A stretch of DNA of 64,000 nt from Phoronis australis (lineage: Eukaryota > Phoronida > Phoronidae), in NCBI GenBank assembly GCA_002633005.1, contig NMRA01000148.1:96371-160370 (forward strand). Reading direction: 5' to 3'. The notes under the pieces are model-generated. The model had not been told where the DNA came from, did not search any database, and saw nothing but the letters and a program-made list of their open reading frames with translations. Each line of letters begins with the position of its first letter. Positions within the stretch are counted from its first letter, which is position 1. Position numbers and translations under genes: made by a program. Of the stretch, positions 12,595-23,600 are shown in pieces.

Positions 12595-12690
12595 GGAGTC
12601 TATAGATGCATACGAATAATTACTGACAAAATAGTTCACGGTGCGTCTTTAGATGCAAACGAATAGTTACTGACAAAATAGCACACGGTA
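12595..12690. repeat. Two-copy 47-bp direct repeat
   Basis: The segment 'agatgcatacgaataattac', followed by 'tgacaaaatag-tcacgg', is repeated about 47 bp downstream with a few substitutions ('agatgcaaacgaatagttac'). Confidence 0.6.
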
Positions 12691-12898
12691 AATTTATGAG
12701 AAAATATGGTGCTGTTACTAAACTAATTGTCATAATTGTGTTTTTCAGTTCACGGAAACTGGTGAGTGATAAATATTATAGACACAGTTTTGTGTTTAAT
12801 CTGCTGTGAAATATCTGATATTAGCTAGTTTAATATTGTTGACACGATAACCAGAACTAAATTGGATTTCTCTACAGTTCATACGACAACGATAATGA

Positions 12899-12950
12899 GC
12901 AGTGCCGGATTTAGGAGGGTGGGGGGACAAAGGAAGCAATTGCTCCGGGT
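12899..12950. mobile_element. Fragment (left end) of a 'cggattta' element
   Basis: The words 'cagtgccggatttaggaggg' and 'tggggggac' match the left end and G-run of the copy at 4801-4955. No matching right end follows, so this is a solo end. Confidence 0.5.
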
Positions 12951-13495
12951 CCACCTCCAACAGAGATACTTCTCCAAGAGGAGAATCCCATAACATGGAA
13001 TTACATGCTATTTGAAGGAATTATCGGGTATCCCACCAGCATTGAAGGATGCACAATTTCATTTATGTGCAGCCGGGATTTTAGCAGCAATCCATATTCG
13101 GAACCCCTCATACAATAAAGGACTACTTTAATATGAACGGATACATTATTTTAAAAACACGATAATAGTGACAATTGACGTTGCATGTCCCGTTCCTTCA
13201 AGAGGAGAAGGTAAAGAGCGACAGTTGATTCGACCAATCTATGCAGTTAGGCCACGACGTTGCGAATACAGTGGTTACATGGCAGTAGTCCGGAGGTGTG
13301 CATGTTTCTCTGAACGCGTTTCTTCCGTACGTCACTAAATGGACGTGAAAACCATATGAAAACATTTTCAAAAATGTTACTGCTGTCGCAGCTTTTGGCT
13401 TGATTCTCGCGATGGTTTCCGGTCGCATCAGCGAGTTTCGCAGAATGCTGTTGCGAAGTTCCACGAGCTCAAAGCCCTTGATCCCATTTATAGAT

Positions 13496-13640
13496 TACGT
13501 CAGCTCATTGACACACCAAGCTTCATTCATACGGGTGTCTTGACTGATTCAGTAGACACCATAGGTACATTAGCCTTGGTTCAAACTGAACTCCTGTGCT
13601 CGGCCACAAAACTAGGTGTTCCGGTCACTGGCGTAGCGAG
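13496..13640. repeat. Dispersed repeat, copy 2 of 2 in window
   Basis: Same order of words as 5641-5760: 'agctcattgacacaccaagc', 'attcagtagacaccataggt', 'aggtgttccggt'. It ends just before the 'cggattta' element at 13,682. Confidence 0.55.
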
Positions 13641-13681
13641 TTTTTCTATTTGGCGCACGCGGGCAGCAGTATATCTTTCAT

Positions 13682-13837
13682 AGGCGGATTTAGGGGGGGG
13701 GGGGGCAGGGGGCCCGAGTAAAACCCCCTCCCGACCTCCCCCCATTCGGTGCTATGCGCATCTACAATCGTAGGTGGCGCAAATGTTTACAGAAAAAAAA
13801 GTTGGGCCCCCCTTGTGATATCCTAGATCCGCCACTG
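13682..13837. mobile_element. 'cggattta' inverted-repeat element, about 156 bp
   Basis: The left end is 'aggcggatttaggggggggg' and the right end is 'tcctagatccgccactg'. The interior holds C-runs and the block 'attcggtgctatgcgcatct', which recurs at 14,090. The ends are nearly identical to the 63-bp form at 63,472-63,534, which lacks the interior. Confidence 0.75.
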
Positions 13838-13995
13838 TGTGTTAAACATAAATTTTCCTTGTTATTGGGAAATCAATTATTAGAAGAACTACATACAATC
13901 ACATGTTATTCTGTAACTGATTAGTTTCTAGGCACCATAAAATTTGTTGTACACTGAGTATCAATGTGCAAACAGGAAATGATACGTCCCGGAAG

Positions 13996-13996
13996 N
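13996..13996. other. Ambiguous base (N)
   Basis: A single undetermined base interrupts otherwise ordinary intergenic sequence. Confidence 0.95.
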
Positions 13997-14078
13997 TTTC
14001 TTGGATAATACTCCAGGAATCAAGGAAAATGCTTGATTTGTAGAGGTAAAAACAGAAAAATTTCCTGAGCGACCTCCC

Positions 14079-14165
14079 CCCATTCGGTGCTATGCGCATC
14101 TACAATCGTGGTTCAGTTTACGCAAATGCTTACAGCCGGACAAAATGTTGGGCCCCCCCCACTAA
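14079..14165. mobile_element. Internal fragment of a 'cggattta' element
   Basis: The block 'cgacctccccccattcggtg', then 'gctatgcgcatctacaatcg', then 'ttgggcccccc' repeats the interior of the 13,682-13,837 copy without its ends. It is a second, truncated insertion or a local duplication. Confidence 0.6.
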
Positions 14166-14253
14166 GCTGACGATTTCATATGTCATACATAGTCCCACGT
14201 ACCGGCTGCTTCCTCAAAAAGCTTTACTTTCGCCTTACGCGTTGCTGTGTGGG

Positions 14254-14274
14254 CCTTTTGAAGACTTCAAAAGG
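14254..14274. repeat. Perfect 21-bp palindrome
   Basis: The two arms 'ccttttgaag' and 'cttcaaaagg' pair exactly around a single A. It follows the element fragment at 14,079-14,165 and may be a remnant of another hairpin element. Confidence 0.6.
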
Positions 14275-16300
14275 TACAGGAAATAACGTTGTAAACACTT
14301 TGAAGCTTTTTAAAATTTCGCTTGCTTAGCGCTTCTTCAAGAAAGATGACGAATTTCAAAAGGCGTAAGTAGTATAAACAGAAACGCCCATGGACAGTTT
14401 CTCAGAAAATTTACTAGTTGCAAGTGGTGGGAGAAACTGTAGCGTCCTGAGGCAGTGGCGGATCAACGTGGCAAGCGGGCCATAACCATCGAAGGAACTG
14501 TATTCACGTAACTAAACTCTAAAAAGAGTATTTGGTCTTGTCTGGAAGGGATGGGCTGAGCCCCTTTGCCAATCCCTCGCCCAAAGTATCCATAAATATT
14601 CAACGAGCGGAGGCAAACACGAACTCATAGACAAATTGTTGGCGACCGGTGGAGGGGGGTGGGGGCGCTGAAATGACTAGCAACCTGAGGGCACTTCTCA
14701 GTGAACAGGGTGCCAAACGCAAAAATTGAAATGTTTGACCAGGGGTGGGCTATTTACACTGAACAGGAGAAGCATGACCCATTTGTGCCTCTCGGAACTA
14801 CGCCAATGCCCTCGCCCTAGAACCTGCTTGTACGGAGGTGGGTGATCGGTAACAAATTTTTCGCCCGCCAAGTAAATTCATTAGTGCTTTTATGAACCGT
14901 TTCCATGTTTCGATTTTAAATTTTCGCTTTGATATTAGAATTTTAAAACACAGAATAATGAATCAGTATTGGAAAATCCATTTTCAATATGAATTTCAAA
15001 AATTAATTTTTTTGACCGCCAACATTCCATAGTTCAACTTTCCACCATGCTACTAAACAATTGCGACTCCGCTATCATAAAGAATACTTTGAGTGATTGA
15101 AAAGTAGTACATCACTCGCGCTCTTGACTAATTTACTTTATTCTCCTACCACACATCTATTTGTCCGTCTGTTTGTTTGGTGTGATATGCAATTTTGAAG
15201 TTTATTCGTTTTAAGTGGCATATTTATTACAGGAAGTAACACTGCTTATAGAAACATTTAATTAAAATTTTCTTGAGAAAAATTTCCCAGTCAAACTTCA
15301 CTGATTCGCAATATCGTGTCCTAAATTAACTGTGAAAAGAACACAACGTCTCGCTGTAGTACTAGAAGGGTGTTTGCGGAAAGTAGGTTAGACACCGTCT
15401 CCTGTAAATATTTATTTACTGACGGGTTATGTTGACAAATTTGTCGACCACATATTACAATGTTCACGATAATTTTCAACGATATTCGTTCGAGCTCTGT
15501 GTATATCTTTGACGGTCGTTCGCATCGCAACAATAAAGCATAGACAAAAAAACTAAATTATTGAAATGACACCTATATTTCGAGACTGTTCTTTTCTCAT
15601 CACCAGGCAGAATTAAAATGATACAGGGTAACAAGAACAAGTGACGAAGGGTCGGTCGTAACGATCTACACAGATGCAAGCCAATAGTGCTCAACTACTA
15701 GGAAAACAGAGCCAGTGTGCGTGCCTAGGGGCTGCTGCCAAATTATTCCGACAAGCTGCGTGTCTATCTGATCCCGTCGCTCCTTTCTTTTACTCCCCAC
15801 AGGTACCCTGAATATACGATGCATTCTTCAACGCGTTCCTTTACCGTCTCATAGTAGTAGCACGATTCATGTAAAGGATTGCACGAGACAAAAATAGAGA
15901 GTCAAAAAACCCTCTACAAAATTGAAACAAGAATGTGAAATGTTTGTTTCAATCAGTTAAAATATACCACTACGTTCAACTTCGCCACTGTAGTTTTGTT
16001 CAGGAACGTTCTAATAGAACACCTGGCTTGTCTCCGAAGGAAATGATGGACGGTGGCATAAATGAACAGTAGAACATATTTTAGCTATCCTTTGAAAATG
16101 TTGTTTCCACAATTCTGTGGAGGTTTTGGATATTAAAGATGGCAAAGGAAATTTAGTCTGATGTTTGACATTCATGAATGAAGTGTCTCGCCGGAGAGTT
16201 TTAGCCGGTTGAGCACTTTGATGTAGGTCTATGAATCATCATCAGATGGCGCTGTGACAACCGTTCATGACGTAAACATTCGCCATTTTGTTGTTTTATC
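14275..16300. other. Intergenic, nothing coding recognised
   Basis: A GC-richer block at about 14,440-14,840 includes a solo 'cagtggcggat' end near 14,455. The remainder is AT-rich. No protein, RNA gene or array supported. Confidence 0.45.
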
Positions 16301-17310
16301 TTTGCAGGTCGATCGTAATGTAATGTAAAACAACTTGGCGGTGTTTCAGACAGGGTGGCAGCTTTGCACTATGATTGGAGTAAGTATGAGTTTTGGGAAT
16401 TGCTAAAGCATGCCAACTAAACGCATTTTTGCAAGTTTTCTTGATGCAGGAAGACCGGGAGGAGGTGTTGTCAACATCCGAACATCACCGCTTTCCCAGT
16501 CACCGGAGTCGGGTCTTGTGTGGGTGTGTACGAAAATTAATGCCTCGTCCAGAAGTTCTGTTCATGAAATGCCTAATAAACGTGATGGCACCAAGTGCGT
16601 TTTTAAAAGGCGCATTGGTACTGATACTGTCAAAATGATTGGTTGGGTCAATTCAATATTCCTTTCCTCAACCTCGACCTCGTATTTGAAACGTCCATGG
16701 AAGTGGTAATTCCCCGTGATCTCATGAAAATGAAAGCACTCTCACTTTCAGAATGTATTCAAGCACATGTTCATCGTATCGTATGGCTTCAGCAAAATTT
16801 CATACTGCTTACTTCTCGTCTTGAAAAGTCTACTTACCATAATCTTTATCTTGAACATGAGTTCAGATAGTCATTATTTCAGACGGAGATGTTTGGCCAA
16901 TAGTAAGTAATTCCAAATATAGCTTTTGAGGCAGATGCCTGTCAATCAGTGTTAACATGTTCTAACAAACGGGTCTTCTTGTCTGATGTTGCAGACGCCA
17001 CGCAATTTATAGATAAGGTTCTTAAAGTTTGAACTTTAAAACTACAATGACTCGTGATATCTCCAGTCACTTGTTCACTGATTAGCCCATATTCAACTGC
17101 TGCTGCCATTGTTTTTCACCCTGCTACAAATTATTCATCTTTTTACAGATCAAATTTCTTTATTGTGAAGTTGTAATGGAACATTTTTGGACCTCAAGTC
17201 TGACTTGCTGCTATTTGTGTGTCCTACTTATTCTTTTATTTATTTTTGTGATTGATTTGTTATGTATTTTTTCTTGTATTTTCTATAGTTGTGTGAGCTA
17301 AATAAATGAG
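16300..17310 (+). other. Possible unassigned transcript or 5' region
   Basis: An acceptor-like 'tttatctttgcag' (about 16,308), a donor-like 'ggagtaagt' (about 16,380), open stretches to 16,870 and an AATAAA near 17,300 hint at a transcribed unit. The predicted peptides resemble nothing I know and the two open frames overlap in different phases. It could be non-coding RNA, a decayed element, or upstream untranslated sequence of the MTMR gene. Confidence 0.2.
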
Positions 17311-17613
17311 GTAAAAAATAAAAACCTGTTGTTTTGTCAATGTAACTGTCAAAAGGTTGAGGATTATTTACCAATGCTGGGCTACTTTACCGAAATTTTA
17401 TGATTTTAAAACTTGGTAGCTTTGTCCAAGATTTTATATATGTCAAGATTCTATTGATTACTAGTAAGCTGCATGCAGTTCACATTCAAGTTACTGTATG
17501 ATTCAGAATCAGGTGAATAAATCCCCTATGTTGATTATAACTTGTTTGTATTATCTATTGTTTTTTTAAGTTCCTATTAGTGCCAGATTGCAGTTACTTG
17601 CTTATTTTTTCAG

Positions 17614-17648
17614 GAACTGTTTTGGATTGTGTGAAGAATTACCAAATG
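17614..17648 (+). CDS. MTMR3: Proposed start exon of the MTMR3/4 gene (ATG only)
   Basis: A 35-bp exon is bounded by 'tattttttcag' and a consensus donor 'gtaagt'. Its last three bases are ATG. Joining it to the exon at 26,014 gives Met followed directly by '[18 protein letters not shown]'. That places Met seven residues before the conserved SLE-I-A segment, about the spacing in vertebrate MTMR3/4. A start upstream is required because the bases just before 26,014 are an in-frame TAG. The choice of this ATG is inference; another small exon in the 8.4 kb intron could serve instead. Confidence 0.4.
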
Positions 17649-20600
17649 GTAAGTATAAGATGTCGCAATAGGTAATCTATTCAACAGTTAAATCCAAGGA
17701 TTATCATTTTAAAATTAACTATAAATAGTTACTGGTTCTGGTTTGTTTTTTTTTGGAAATTGATGTGGTACTTTAGTGTTCTTTACTTGTTTACCTGGTG
17801 TGAGATTCTTTGTCGTCGTCTCAGACCATCTTCAGTCCTTCAGTGCCGCGATCGCGTGTGGACCGCTGGTGTGTGTGAGGTAATGCTTGTAACCTGATTT
17901 AGTCAGTCAGGAGATGATTGTGACTTGACTTCATAAGCCACGGCGTTCTAACCTTGGTTGAATGGATGTGTGTTGCTTTTGAAAACAGTTTGAAAGCTTG
18001 GGTAAAATTGATGTGAGGTAGCAGGCTTTTGTTTTTTTCATAGTGAAACAGAGGTTTCAAAATGAGTTAGGACGCCGACCAGAAGCATGCTTTTTTGGCC
18101 TAAGCTATGTTGCGTTCTATTTTAAATACCGGTAAGATATCTTTTGTTCTAGTTTTCATAAACCACTCGTCTATTTCTGCTAAATGACCATAGCAGTTGT
18201 TTTGTCCTTTTGCTTTATCAGATGCATCGCTTGGCTTGTGTTTGAAATGTCAAGAAAACTTTTAGGGCCATTTCAGGCTATCTAGTTTTTATAAAGATTA
18301 GTTGAGAGAAGCCTGAAATTTTTATTGAATTTATGAACCAGCAAGGTCTGCTTAAAGTGGACTCCTTCTTAAAAGGTCATTTCCTTTTTACTCACTACCT
18401 AGAATCCCAAGTAATGTAAAAGGTTGAACTCAATAATGATGCCTCAGACGTTTCCACTTGATAAAAATGAAAGCACCCTGATAGAGCAGCACTCGGCAAA
18501 ATCAGCTAAAGAAGGGAGTATAACGATGATGGCAGGGAGGGCATTGTTGACACAACAACCATGACACCACACGATGATGCATAAGGTGATGTCTAGGACC
18601 ACAATGTGGTAAAACAATGACAATGCTGCTAGGAATGCCACTAACAACGCTATCGTCAAAGATGACGATGTCTCCTCCAACATTGATGGCAACACTGATG
18701 CATCGACATGTATTTCAAAAATGCAGATAATGACAACCTCGGTGACACGAGATGTCCGCCAAAACCAATAATGCCAACAATGGCAATGCCTCTGATGCCT
18801 ATTGTGCTGCAACTGATGTGTCCGTAACACTGACCAGGCCAAGGAAGATGACACCGCTGGAACCAACATTGATGGTCATCAGCACCATGTACTCTTGAGT
18901 TCCAAATAGTTGTAGAGACAGCAATAATAGTATAGACCGGAAATTTTCATGATTTCTAAGAATAGTATAGACCCAGCATTTTTGCCACTAGGAAATTAGA
19001 ATATTAATAGTATAGACCGGAAATTTACGGAAAAATTAATAATAGTATAGAATGGAATAATGGTATAGACGGCAAATTTGTAGAAATTTAAAAACAGTGT
19101 AGACTGGAATAATGATATTGATTGCAAATTTGAATAAAATTTAATGATATAGAAGGCAATAATAGTGCGAAACAGCAATTCTAGGAAATAATTTTATAGA
19201 CGGGAAATTTTTGGAAAATTAAAAAATAGTATAGCCTCTAATAATAACATTGATTACAAATTTGCGTAAAATCTAGTAACAGTAGCTGGAAATAATGATA
19301 TAGATGGGAATAATAGTGCAAAGAAGCAAATTCTGTCTGACTTACCTCTGTTTTAAGAAGTTGTTTCAAAGAAAAACCATTAAACTGAACATTTATAATT
19401 AAATTATTGCAGTGGTGTATAGTAATGTAATAACATAGTACAGTGAAGTGGAATAAAAGTGCCATTGATAAAACAAAGACCATTTGTTTATTCAGGAACT
19501 TTAAATGGAAGTGTATACAGGCGTGTTTCAAACAGTATGTGGATAATATTTTACTCAAAAAAGAAAGTGACATTCATGCTAGAGATGCCAATGTTGACTA
19601 AATCCAAAAACTATAACACGGAGGTAAGGATTTCAGCAGCAATGTCCTGTCTTCCACGAAGCCGACAGTCTGAATAAAGACAATAAAGTGTCTTGGTAAA
19701 ACGAGTCGCATTTTTATCAAACATGTTCCTGATAGTCGAGCCTTAGTTTTCTCTCAATCTCATGTCTTGCACAACGTTCATAGTCGATATCCTCGTAATG
19801 TTAATCTAAATTTGACGTCAAAAAGTCGGTACATCCAAAATTTTACATGATCAGAAATTGCAGAATTGCCCAACATACGAGTCCACGACTACGTCCATTA
19901 TCTAACTAGGTAGAGTAAACAATCCGATTCACGTGCGTTTCCATTTATTTGGACGGGAGAGCAAGTAGAAATCAATTTCACTAAAGGTATCGACTGGATT
20001 GTTGAACATTAGCAACTATGCCATTTTCAAGATTGTCACAAATGCATTACTCCTGTTCATAAAAACAATCTATTCTCATGTTTGGAGTGAATTGTAAAAA
20101 TGCTGATGTCTGATGTCGGTAACTTGTCGGTACTTTGATTGAAAGGTTCACCGTTCATTGCACGGGTATTTTCGCTTCGTTGAGTGGCCGCGATATCACC
20201 ACGATCCATATCTATATCTGGATTATTTGTCGTACCAGCATCTGAATCAATGTATGTAATCTGGAACATCTCTTGGTTTGTAAAGTAATCCTCGAGTCCT
20301 TTAAGCCTTTGGGCGGCAGACGATATGACTAAGTGTGTAGAATGCGCACGTCAATCATGACGGAAACCGTAGATGACACTGGCTGTGCAAAATCCTGGAA
20401 TTACTCCCCCGGAAGCGCAAACGTCAGGGACAGACACAGTCAAGAGTTGTAATGGCTTGCCAGTTTTCATAGGTTGCAACCATAAATATTGGATCAGTCA
20501 AAGAAACCCTTATAAGATTAATGAGATTATCAAATTCAATTGGCCAGTACAATGAGAAATGGACCAAAACTAACCAATAGTATTCTTCTAAATGAGATAT

Positions 20601-23600
20601 GCACAATTAGTAACCAATGAAAGTTGTCAAAAGCGTTTCCATTCATAGGTATGTTGGACTGCCGGTTGCACAAACCTTTGTCACGAGGCACGCGGAATAT
20701 TGAAAAGTGCGCTAAGAAAGCACTTAATTAAGCTGTAAATTTCTTATTTCTGAAATGGCCGATGGCCTATTCATTTGAGCGACGGTCGACCAGCCAAAAA
20801 TATCGAGAAAGTGGTAATCATTTCAAGGTTTTTAAACTTTTTGTAGATCTTTTTTAATTTTGACCCTCCCATCGAAATCATCTAAAATAACATTCAGGCC
20901 ATCCAAAAGTCGGCCGCTGCGTAAACCCTTGCTTGGGAGTCCCGATTGTTTTAAGCTTTGAAACGTACAGTTGTATATTTTAGTGAATAAAATATTTTTT
21001 AATGCGCATGACATGTGACTTTCGTGTGTAGCGTGGAGTCGTAAATAGTCTTTCTGAATTGAGTGTCTGTGGTCTAGAGGTTAGGACTGAGTACTCTAAA
21101 TCTGAAAGTCAGGTTACGATACCCGGTGTCATCAACGAAGTTTTTGTGTAGCGTTAATGAAATAAAATTGTGAAATAGTCTACTCTCAATTTCAGCTGAA
21201 TCAAGTAATCGTGGAAAGCGGAAAAAGTTTCCAAAATTAATAAACGTAGAGACCCGACTAAGCTCAGTATAGACGGGAAAACGAGTCTGAAATTATAAAT
21301 AATCTTATAAATACGGCTATTCGGAAGTCGAGAGTACATTTATGATGAAAGGTTCGACAACGAGGCTCAATCACCAGGATAGCAAGGACTATCATCTGGA
21401 AATCTTGCATAACTCTTGAACGGCCACTTACAGTGTAACAATACTTGTTGAGCAATGCTAAAGATTTATACAAGTTTATAAAAATTTGTTTAAGAATGCT
21501 GGAGTCATGGCTCTTTAAAGAGGCATTTTGTAAAATGGCAGATTTACATAAAATGCAAATTTTAAGATAATATGTCACATATTGTGGATAAATTTCAAAT
21601 CAAACGAGCAACATGGTGTCCTGCCAATACTAGAATAGTCTAGAACCGTTTCTCTACCCCACATGCCTGCCAATGTTACAGCATCGGACCTAGTGAATGC
21701 CGTATCGGTCAAGAATGGTAAGTCAAGTGGGAAGCGAATCGTACACTTTTAGTAGGTCTTGATAAGATCTATTCATGTACCAAGTTTCAGAAAGATGGTT
21801 GCAGGGTGCCAAAGATACAGCACCAGGAGAAATGGATAGCGCACACCAGATAGCCCTTGACAAGGCCAGTTAACATACCGAATTTCAAAAGAATACCTCA
21901 AGACTGTGGAGTTAGAGCTCCGCAGAGCGAAAATTCGAAAAATGGCCATCGCTGCGGCATCTTTTTCTCATTTCAACCAAAACAATAGGCTTGGAGTTTT
22001 TGACGAGATACATCTTGTGTGTGAATTTCATGTCTGTCGGACATGTAACGTACATATAAAGAAACCATCCATTCAGTTTTGTGTCTGTCTTTTTGACAAA
22101 CGCTTTGTCTTAAAACTACGTTCTTTCATTTTATGGTAAAAACTCACACGTACACCAAGTTACCATGTGAATTTCTAACTAAACACATACACGTGTGCAG
22201 CATGATCACATGTTCAATAGCTTGGAAATAGGAGTAAAGGCCATTACTGACGGAATAAATAAAAGCAAAATTAAATATTTAGACATTGACTTAATTTATG
22301 AAGTACATTTTATTGTGTTTTTATTTGTTTTTCATATCTTAGAAAGTAGAGGCTAAAACAAAGTGTGCACTTACTTGTTTGAGTAATAGCATTGCCTAGG
22401 TATTGCGTTAGTCTGCATTTTGGATGTGTGGTGACCGTCCCTCCCTTGCAACCCCCCAGGTTTCTATGTGTGTCAATTCCCCGCCCACCCATGCCACCCC
22501 TCGGGTATTTGTGTGGCTACTCCCTGGGTTTTTGCGCTTGGTGATTCCCACCCCCTTCCTGCCCATGAAACGCCAAGGGTTTCATTGTCCTGTTGAAACT
22601 ACCATTGTTTGTTCATCACAGTGCTTAGGGTGATTAGCATCGATTTTATTGCCACAAACAGAACCCATTGGATTATGAATAACGGGGAGAGTCTCAATGC
22701 AAATAGTCGCAACTTTTTAACCTTTCTACATTCCATGTGATATCCCCTTAGGCTAATTATGGTGTTGCATCACTGCATCATTGCCATAAGCTGTTTGTTT
22801 CATCTAGAGTTAGTATGTTTGAGTAATCTCAATAAAACCCCTTGTGTACCAGTCGCCATGTTTTAGGCAGTTTCATACCAATGTAGTGTCGACATAGACT
22901 TTGAAGTTAGTTGAACCTTTGGGACCGGCTTTAGTTGTTGATGGATACCAGAGTTATGGCAGTTTGATGGGTGTGTCATTGAAATTACCACTCTGAGAAC
23001 AATCGGGCATAATTTAAAAAAAATAGAATTGATAGGATATTTAATGAAGTGATGTGCTCACATTGTCAGAAGAGTGAATATTTGAACAAAATATCAACTA
23101 ATACCGCATCACTGCTGTTAAATTCATCTACAGGTGTATGTGTTACTGCGAAGTTAACTTGTGCTCTGAATTCTGATCCAAGTCAAATGTTAACTGGTCA
23201 TATCAACGTACACTCCTCAAAACATCAACATGTCTACATTAGTATAAAAAGGTCCTTTTATTCCTAAATGCAGGGTATTCAAGTTTGCTCTGCTCATAAG
23301 CTATTCTTTGCCCAACTGCGGAATACTCTCATAGAAGAAGTTATACGGAATGTTCTGTTCTTAAGGGTGACCTTTTCACGACCAGTTTTCCTCCGAAAGG
23401 GTTCTTTTGTCAAAATTCCCAACGAAGGTGTGGCTTTTGATCTGACGATTTCCTAGCAGTGGTTTGGGAGTTCTAAACTATAGAGAATATGCGCGCACCC
23501 AACCTAAAAATGAGGGGCTTGAATTTTTGCGAATGTGGATCTTTCACCAACATTTGAGGGGTGTGTTCAGAGCTATGAATTGTGCATTTGCCAGATTTCA

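Noticed and set aside
16393-16870. Overlapping + strand frames near a possible transcript
   Set aside because: The frames overlap in different phases, lack recognisable motifs, and cannot be joined by clean splicing. Kept only as a possible transcript.
18444-18869. 141-codon minus-strand frame
   Set aside because: It lies wholly inside the biased triplet repeat and mirrors that bias. No domain or splice context.
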